Assembly: GCA_024734495.1 (NCBI GenBank) | Contig: JALMQS010000061.1 | Coordinates: 5,943,321-6,007,320 of the forward strand | DNA length: 64,000 nucleotides | From: Forficula auricularia | Lineage: Eukaryota > Arthropoda > Insecta > Dermaptera > Forficulidae | Direction: 5' to 3' | Shown: one piece after another, positions 57,083-64,000 of the stretch | Layout: every line of letters starts with the position of its first letter | Position numbering within the stretch: the stretch's first letter is position 1 | The notes under the pieces: model-generated | Seen by the model: only the letters and a program-made list of their open reading frames with translations | Database searches by the model: none | What the model was told of the DNA's origin: nothing | Program-made: the position numbers and the translations under genes

Positions 57083-57961
57083 GTAATTTTTCCCTACCAA
57101 ATACCCCTCTGAGCGATGTTTGGATTTATGTAACGAGTAGCCTATATAATTATTTACCATCTATCTATCTAGATGAGAATCGTAAAAATAATAGTTTCAA
57201 AATAGTAGGCAATTTAAAATTCCCATCTAACTATTTTCAATCTATAAACCAACTTTTTGAATATTTATGAGCTTATACAAAAACAAATTCACTAATTATA
57301 TAATAATATTTTGTACTCATTTGTAAAATTTCAATCATGAAAGTAGCATAAAATAATAAAATAAAACTAACCGTTTGGATTAAAATGATTTATTCATCCA
57401 TTATATTAAAATATTAACATTTGTCCAGCTGTTCTTTTCACTATATACTTCTGAAATTTGATTTATTAAAATTATTTATTAACTTCTGATAGATAATTTT
57501 TACAATGAAATCAACTTTTATTGGTTTTGAGATTTCAAATAAATAAAAAAAAAAACGAAAAAGAATTTGTATTTTTGGTAAAACTCCGGCTAAATGGGCA
57601 GGAAAAAAATCAGATTAAATGATGTGTGAAATGTTTAGTATATAATTGTTAAATAGTTTCGGGGTGTTGCCGATGACCCTAAATCATGTTAAGGGATGCG
57701 AGGGCAGCAAGCAATGCTTTATCTCGGCTCGTCTATTCAGAAACATTCGATTGGCACGAGCACAAAAGAACGGTTACCTAATGGACCTAAATCGTATTTG
57801 CATTTATTTTATCTTTTTCAACAGTCCAACCTTTTTTTAGACTTTCTCCATCAAAATATTATTGACTTTTATAAAAGACCAGTAAGTAGTAGGTAGATAT
57901 TATTTTCATGAATTTTTACGAAATGCCTATTTAACTTCATCAAAAGAATATTCTTCTATAC
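57083..57961. other. AT-rich intergenic, no gene recognised
   Basis: 57650-57800 is a little less AT-rich, with two overlapping open frames and no family features. Confidence 0.35.
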
Positions 57962-58430
57962 CAGGGCTGTCCAACCTGCGGCCCGCGGACCACATTCTGC
58001 CCAGCACAGCAATTAATGTGGCCCGACAAAAAATTATAAATTTCCTTAAAACATTGAGATTTTTATGTTACTGTAAAAGGCTTTTATAAAAAACTATCTG
58101 ATACAATTTGACCTGATATTTTTTTTTTCTAAAATAAGAAGAAATTAGAAAATCTCTTCATAAGGTTTCTGAAGAATAAAAGGAAGATATTCAATTTTGA
58201 ATGTGAAAAAATATATCGAGATTTCCAAAAAATAATCACAATTTTGGCATATTTTGAACTATTTTTATTAGATTTAAATATTTTAAATGCAAACTTTCTG
58301 ATTGAATGTATGGCACTGCAATCTGACATTGAACTGAAAGAAATATTTAATAATGTTTATAAAAATTTCATAAAAATTATCTACCCAGAAACAAATATTC
58401 CTCCTGGCTTCACAATAATTATTCACTTTT
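57962..58430 (+). mobile_element. hAT element, 5' part
   Basis: Starts CAGGGCTGTCCAACCTGCGG with GC-rich terminal sequence, preceded by TTCTATAC. It continues to 58430 with a transposase trace and resumes at 60789-60852 after two family A copies. The same sequence uninterrupted is at 28165-28390. Confidence 0.7.
58244..58430 (+). pseudogene. hAT transposase remnant
   Basis: The frame reads NANFLIECMALQSDIELKEIFNNV and KIIYPETNIPPG. It resembles the FI.LQ.D..LK.KFN.V....FY segment before the dimerisation domain of hAT proteins. The segment is degenerate, and the frame runs out where family A is inserted (58431). Confidence 0.5.
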
Positions 58431-59350
58431 ACTTTACCATACAGGGTATGGTCAAGTATTGTAATTGTGCATGAAAAAAGTGGTTTTTTCCTTCTTTTTT
58501 TCGAAATATCTCAAAAATGGATAAAAGTATTTTGATTAAAAAAATTTAGCGAAACCATGGCATTTTGCTCTGCAAAAAAGCCATAATAAGTAAACATCGA
58601 AAAAATTATATTTTTAGAGATAATAATTGTTTTGTCAAAATGTCTGTTAGTTAGTCTGGTTGTTAGTCTGTGCGTTACCAAATTTTGTGGATGAGCTAGC
58701 TCAAAAACTAGTGTGAATATCAAAACCAAATTTCACATGTAGTTTTGGTCCTTTGAGATTAAGAGCTGATTAGATTTTTGGTGCATATCGACCCAAAATT
58801 AAGGGACGTGGAGGGGGGTTAAAAATTAAAAATCTAGGCCATTTGAACAAACTCAACCAAATGTTGTATACATAATCAGTGGACCACCAGAAGTCTAAAT
58901 AAGATGCAAAAACCAACCGCCTAAAATTGTGTTGGGGGGGGGGGTCAAAAATTCAAATTCTAGGCTCTTGTACCAAACTCAACCAAATTTTGTATACATA
59001 ATCAGTGGGCCCCCAGAAATCCAAAAATGCAAAAACCAACCGCCCAAAATGGGGGGAGGGCGGGTAGGGTCAAAAAATGAAAATCCACGCTCTTGTACCA
59101 AACTCAACTAAATTTTGTATACATATTCAGTGGGTCCCCAGAAGAATAAAAATGCAAAAATCAACAGTCCAAAAGGGGGGGTGTAGGGTCAAAAAATGAA
59201 AATCTAGGCCCTTGTACCAAACTCAATCAAATTTTGTATACATAATCATTGAGCCCAGTGTATTCTAAAAATGCAAAAACTCCCTCCTCTACATGATTAT
59301 AAATAATTGTATTAAATATTAAATATAAGTGAGGGGCCAGGTTGCATGCC
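58431..59350 (+). mobile_element. Family A dispersed element, copy (3' truncated)
   Basis: Left end ACTTTACCATACAGGGTATG at 58431. Body, then four units of about 120-125 bp (CAAACTCAACCAAAT landmark at about 58848, 58972, 59098 and 59217) with G-runs, the longest at 58934-58944. It stops at 'gaggggccaggttgcatgcc' without the usual right end. The open frame 58929-59111 is an artefact of the units. Confidence 0.75.
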
Positions 59351-59954
59351 ATTGCTGAAAATTTTGGGTAAAATGTTTTAATGTAAGTAGCTCAAAAGAT
59401 GGATAAGTTTCTCAATAATGCAAGGTGGTGTCGCACAATGGATATAGAGACATTATTTTTATTTTTCTCTTTTTAGTGATGTTATTGATAGTGACTTAAT
59501 ATAATACTTGCATGCATCTCGTAAGAGAAAGGGTCCGGTGAATGAATCAGAAAATGATATTGAACCAATTATTTGACATGAATTAATGTATACATTGTAT
59601 TTGAGCTTCGACTTCGGAGATTACTTCTCCACCATCGACTGTCCTTGATCATCTTTTTAGTCCTTGTTTTTAATAATAGGAAAAACTAATTAAATAAAAA
59701 ACCTCTTTTATTAATTGGTTTTTTAATTTTAAAACCCACTAATAGATTATAACAAATATTATTATATTATATTAAAATTAGGAATTTTTTTTCTTTTTAA
59801 TTAACATGTGTCTAAATCATAACATTATAGGTGGATTCATAACAAAACAGGTGTGTTTACAAATAAAGTGGTTGAAGTGGCTTTTTTTATATAACTTGGA
59901 AACAAATCTTATTTAATTTAATGTTTTTATTTCAGATCCTATACGATTATTTTT
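59351..59954. other. Spacer with inverse copy of the 50.8-kb repeat
   Basis: 59570-59705 is the inverse of the 50796-51580 unit ('cttcggagattacttctccacc', 'agtccttgtttttaat'). 59521-59560 repeats the sequence at 56486-56525. No gene. Confidence 0.55.
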
Positions 59955-60788
59955 ACTTTACCATACAGGGTATGGTCAAGTATTGTAATCGTGCATGAAA
60001 AAAGTGTTTTTTTCATTCTTTTTTTCGAAATATCTCAAAAACGGCTGAAACTATTTTGATTAAAAAAATTGAGCGAAACCATGGCATTTCGCTCTACAAA
60101 AAAGCTCTAATAATTGAACATCGAAAAAATTATATTTTTCGAGATAATAATTGTTTTGTCTGTCCCGTTGTCTGGTTGTTAGTCTGTGCGTTACCAAATT
60201 TCTGTGGACGAGCTAGTCTTAAAAACTAGTTTGAATATCTAAACCAAATTTCACACGTAGTTTTGGTCCATGGAGATTAAGAGCTGATTGGATTTTGGTG
60301 AATATCGACCCAAAATTAAGGGGAGTAGAAAGGGGGTTAAAATTAAAAATCTAGGCCATTTGACCAAACTCAACCAAATTTTGTATACATAATCAGTGGG
60401 ACCCCAGAAGACTGAAAATTCAAAAAATAACCTCCCAAAATTGGGGGGGGGTTCAGGGTCAAAAAATTAAAATCTTGGCCATTTGACCAAACTCAACCAA
60501 ATTTTATATACATAATCAGTGGGACCCCAGAAGTCTAAAAATGCAAAACCGCCCAAAATGGGGAGGGGGTGCATGGTCAAAAAATTAAAATCTTAGCCTT
60601 TTACCAAACTCAACCAAATTACTATACATAATCAGTGGGACCCCAGGAGTCTAAAAATGGAAAAACTAACCCCCCTCCCCTACATGATTATAAATAATTT
60701 TATTAAATATAAATATAAGTGAGGGGCCAGGCCAGGTTGTATGGTAAAGTCAAGTGGATGGCCACATCAGAACACGTCAGCTTATTTT
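59955..60788 (+). mobile_element. Family A dispersed element, full-length copy
   Basis: Best-preserved copy. Left end ACTTTACCATACAGGGTATG. The right end is TTGTATGGTAAAGTCAAG, TGGATGGCCACATCAGAACA, CGTCAGCTTATTTT. It has three internal units (CAAACTCAACC landmark at 60364, 60487 and 60604) with G-runs. Directly after its right end the hAT sequence resumes (60789). 834 bp, non-coding. Confidence 0.78.
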
Positions 60789-60852
60789 GAAATATGAATG
60801 AATTTACATATACTTACCTACCTTAAGCTATTCTCGTAAAATTAAAATAAAG
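60789..60852 (+). mobile_element. hAT element, continuation after the family A insertion
   Basis: 'gaaatatgaatgaatttacatatac(t)tacctacc...taaagctatt(t/c)tcg' matches 28331-28376, where it directly follows the sequence that ends here at 58430. Confidence 0.65.
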
Positions 60853-61260
60853 CCTGTAGCGGCCCGCTGTTGCTCTGGCGACGAACCTTTAGACACGGCC
60901 GCTAGATGACTCAGTCAGATCGTTGCGACACTTTTGCATGACTGATAATATATCAGTCATGCTATAAGTGAAGCAACTCGATCTCGGCTGAGCATCGAAT
61001 CGGATTCGAGCATTCGGATCTGGAGGGGCCAACCGCCAACTAGCAGCCCCTCCCCCGCTTGGGCGCCTAGCCCGGCTTTCCATCAGGGCACAAACAACGC
61101 CCTGCACACACGAAACATTGTTAGGACCCCATCGAATTGGTGGGGGCGCGGACACGCACCACACAGCACTCAGCACTCACGAGCGCCCTAACAAAGCCCA
61201 ATTCCCCTTGAATATAAGATTACATTGCCCTCCCCCTCTCGCCCCTTTTTCATCCCACCC
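60853..61260 (-). other. GC-rich island, unassigned
   Basis: About 400 bp far less AT-rich than its surroundings, with CpG-containing words ('gcggcccgctg', 'ggcgcctagcccgg'). On the minus strand an open frame covers 60889-61176 (95 codons, Arg/Ser/Pro-rich, no family). There are splice-like words TCGTGAGTGCTG and CGTGTGTGCAGGG on that strand. It could be an upstream exon or promoter of a gene outside the window, or a transposon part. A perfect palindrome lies at 60936-60962. Confidence 0.3.
60936..60962. repeat. Perfect 12-bp palindrome, 3-base loop
   Basis: GCATGACTGATA, loop ATA, TATCAGTCATGC. Confidence 0.9.
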
Positions 61261-62021
61261 CCTCCCTGTATTTTCAAAGGGAAATTTCGGACTTTTCTAG
61301 CTTCAGAACTTCGGATTCAAAAATCTAGAAAATCAGATATATGACAAGCTATCGAACTTTGATGCTAATGAGCAGATATTTATGATAGAAGTTTGTAATA
61401 ATAAACTGCATCTAGAACTAAAGTTTCTAGCTTAAACTATTCTCTGAGTAAAAAATTGCCAAAAAGCCTATTTGAGTCTTGAAAAGTTTTCAGTTTTTTC
61501 TCAAGTGTATAATTTATACTCCTATCTGAACCTCGTAATGTCATCTTCCCTTGAAGATCATTTGTTCATTTAATATTTAATTTCCTCATTACTAATCAAG
61601 GAGAGAAAATAATCTTATTACATTTCTCGTTAGAAAAAGACATTTTCCAAGGATCTTTAATAATTAATTATCTTTTGGATTTTTTCTTTTTCTTTGCTCA
61701 CCTTTATATTATACCCACTTCCTTAATTATTTTCAAAGTTTAACAATTAGAGTTTCGTTAATCTTCTAAGAGTTGTCTAGAAAATTGGTTAATTAGTCTT
61801 CTTGCAAATCTGTATTATTATTCAGTTTAATTCTGTAATTTCAAATTAATTGAGAAATCATTTCTTGGGTTAGATACCAAAAATAATCATTAATTCAGTT
61901 TTGGCTTAACAGAGATAAAAATTTATATTTTTCTCTTTTATTTAGTAAACAACAGTACCCTACTTACTTTAATAGTAGGACATATAGGGCGGGTCACAAT
62001 TAAGCAATGTAAAGAAGAAAT
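61261..62021. other. AT-rich intergenic, no gene recognised
   Basis: 61290-61500 contains the dispersed phrases 'ttctagcttcagaacttcgg' and 'gagtcttgaaaagttttcag' also seen near 50490 and 52045. Confidence 0.4.
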
Positions 62022-63625
62022 AAACTGCAACGGGTCGTTGCTAAACTTTATCCAAATTCACTTGAAATATTAATATGTTTATTCCTTTATTATTAATCAG
62101 ATATCACTTGCAATTTGTAGTTCATGTTGACTTTAAGTCAAAAATAATATCGATTCTCATTTAATAGTAGAGGAATAACCATTCTACATTAGAATTTTGA
62201 CGTTTCGGTTATTATTTGTAACCATTGCTGAAGACATAGAGAAATCAACTTAAAATAAAAAATAACGATCGATTCTTATCTAATACTAGCGGAATAACCT
62301 TATTGCATTCCATTTTTGATGTTTTGACTATTAATTGCAACCTCAACTTGAGTTGTTTACCAAAAAAGAATTTAGTCTTTTTGATTTTAAGTCGATTCTT
62401 CCACGTTATCAGTAGAGGTTGCAATTAATAGTCAAAACGTTAAAAATGGAATGCAATAAGGTTATTCCGCTAGTATTAGATAAGAATCGATCGTTATTTT
62501 TGAATTTAAGCCGATTCCTCCATGTCTTCAGCAATGGTTACCAATAATAATCGAAACGTCAAAAACCTAATGTAGAATTGTTAACCTTCATGTATTAGAT
62601 GAGAATCGATCACTATTTTTGATTTTAACTCGATTCCTCCATGTCTTCAGCAATGGTTACCAATAAAAACCGAAACGTCGAAAATCCAATATAGAATGGT
62701 TATTCCTCAAGTACTAGATAAGAATCAATCGCTATTTTTGATTTTAAATAGATTCCTCTATGTCTTCAGCAATGGTTATCAATAAAAACCGAAACGTCAA
62801 AAATCCAATAAACAATTGTTATTCCTCAAGTATTACACTAGAATCAATCAGTATTTTTGATTTTAAGTCGATTCCTCTATGTCTTCAGCAAAGGTAACGG
62901 ATAAAAAAACATCGCAGTTGCTATGGTTACTTATAAAATTTCCTCCCAAATGTTTATCATTTCACATCGAGAAGCCTAACCATTCTTACTTAAGCAAGTT
63001 TAAATGAGCTATATTACCGATCAAATGAATAAATTTTAAAGTTTTTTTTAAATTTTTGGTAAAATTAGGAATTTAAAAAAGTACTATTTTACTCTAGAGT
63101 AAAGTACTTTAAAATATACTTTTACTAAAAACTTTATTTAACCTTTTTTGTTGTCCCCAAGATACTTAATTAGGATATTAAATTTCATCAAAATTCGTTA
63201 AGTCATTTTCAAGATATTTAAAAAAAACTAAAAAAGTACCCAAATAAAGTACTAATGTTTGTGGGCCGATATGTACCAAAAACTAATCAGCGCTTCATTT
63301 TGTTAAAAGAATGGTAGGTTTTAAATTTCATTTTAATTGGTGCAAAGATGTGGAAAAAATCGTGGACACCATACATACATACATACTTCCATCCATACCC
63401 ACGCACTTCCAAAAAAATGGCACTTTTTGGCCTCTCGACGAGACCCCTGGTAATTGTTGGCAAAATTGTCACGTGCTAAAATTCAACCTAATTGAATACT
63501 ACAATTTGTGAACTTAATTGAGTCCATGGGTTCCGTAGTCTTTCCCCGAGGACCCTTTGAAGCCCCGCTTGGCGCGCGACTGATTACAATACTTTACTCA
63601 TGCTTCGCATTGGATAAAGTAAAAA
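62022..63625 (+). mobile_element. Family B element, copy 2
   Basis: Same architecture as 44456-46096: 'aaataaactgcaacgggtcgttgctaaa' start, inverted segments (62140-62440), an array of about 119-bp units (near 62464, 62584, 62703 and 62821), 'aaagtactaatgtttgtgg', a (CATA)n microsatellite (about 63368-63387), and an end GCATTGGATAAAGTAAAAA. Open frame 63311-63511 corresponds to 45764-45973. Confidence 0.75.
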
Positions 63626-64000
63626 AAAATCAAAACTAGTGACAAGGGTATTTTACCCAAATCAGTTAATGACCCGGCCTATGAAATTTTAACTTTACTG
63701 TAAAATGCCATATTTGTAACTCAAACCAAATTTGTAACTCTTTTCTGTAAGAGGAGGCCCCTCCTGCGCGGCCCAATAATGAAAATATAGGCTATTAAAG
63801 TTGTTATCGGGAAAGAATATATTTTTTATGCAGATAATTTATATTTTATTGTCAACTTTGTTGACTTCTTCAGGGCTCAAATAGTTATTTTCCCTGCATA
63901 TTTGTCATTTTTATAATGATTCTTTTTTAGTAAACATAGCAATTTTTAAAAAAAAACTCAAGATATTTTTAAGTTTAAAAAAAATTTCAATCTGATTGAT
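63626..64000. other. Window end with one hammerhead-like hairpin
   Basis: Minus strand 63851-63873: CTGAAGA, A, then a perfect six-pair hairpin (GTCAAC, AAA, GTTGAC), but AATA instead of GAAA. Otherwise AT-rich. Confidence 0.45.

Noticed and set aside
1..64000. Bacterial-style operons, ribosome binding sites, riboswitches or origins
   Set aside because: Spliced homeobox gene, SINEs and LINEs show a eukaryotic nuclear genome; such features are not expected and none was seen.

Overview
This is an AT-rich (roughly 70% A+T by eye) animal nuclear window. Coding density is very low, introns are spliceosomal, and mobile-element debris is dense. Nothing looks bacterial or organellar. The one recognisable host gene, together with a jockey-like LINE, tRNA-derived SINEs, hAT and pogo/Tc1 elements, points to an arthropod. 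A copepod-like crustacean is my guess, but the sequence does not prove it.

The one confident host gene is a Gsx/ind ParaHox homeobox gene on the minus strand. Exon 1 (20745-21027) carries the Gsx SNAG-like N-terminus MSRSFLVDSLI. A 4.5-kb phase-1 intron follows. Exon 2 (15803-16245) carries a complete GSX-class homeodomain and a short tail. The phases on both sides of GTGAGT...TTTTCAG agree and give a 241-residue protein. The intron itself holds a MITE, two inverted repeats and a tRNA-Asn-type SINE with a 13-bp target duplication.

Region by region: 0-12 kb holds a pogo/Tigger element with a transposase tail, a G-tract minisatellite element (family A), a hAT with a perfect 8-bp duplication, and a second hAT carrying a nested SINE and a fold-back repeat. 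12-22 kb is the Gsx locus and its AT-rich flanks. 22-35 kb has a Tc1/mariner fold-back element, small MITEs, another family A copy, hAT debris, a pogo MITE and several fold-back repeats. 35-48 kb has SINEs, hAT remnants, a 757-bp element with terminal inverted repeats, a 1.6-kb tandem-repeat element (family B) and a hAT-like element with a fold-back fragment inside it. 48-57 kb has tandem repeats and a jockey-like LINE broken by a 1.3-kb insertion, plus an older LINE 3' fragment. 57-64 kb has a hAT element split by two family A copies, a GC-rich island with a perfect 12-bp palindrome, and the second family B copy.

The most interesting signal is a recurring structured motif in the fold-back repeats and related fragments: CTGANGA, one spacer base, a hairpin, then GAAA. 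About ten loci have it, the hairpin arms differ in sequence but mostly stay complementary, and at 47.9 kb it continues into GAAAC-TATA-GTC. That is the layout of a minimal hammerhead ribozyme like those known from Penelope-like retroelements. Most other open frames are shadows of repeats.
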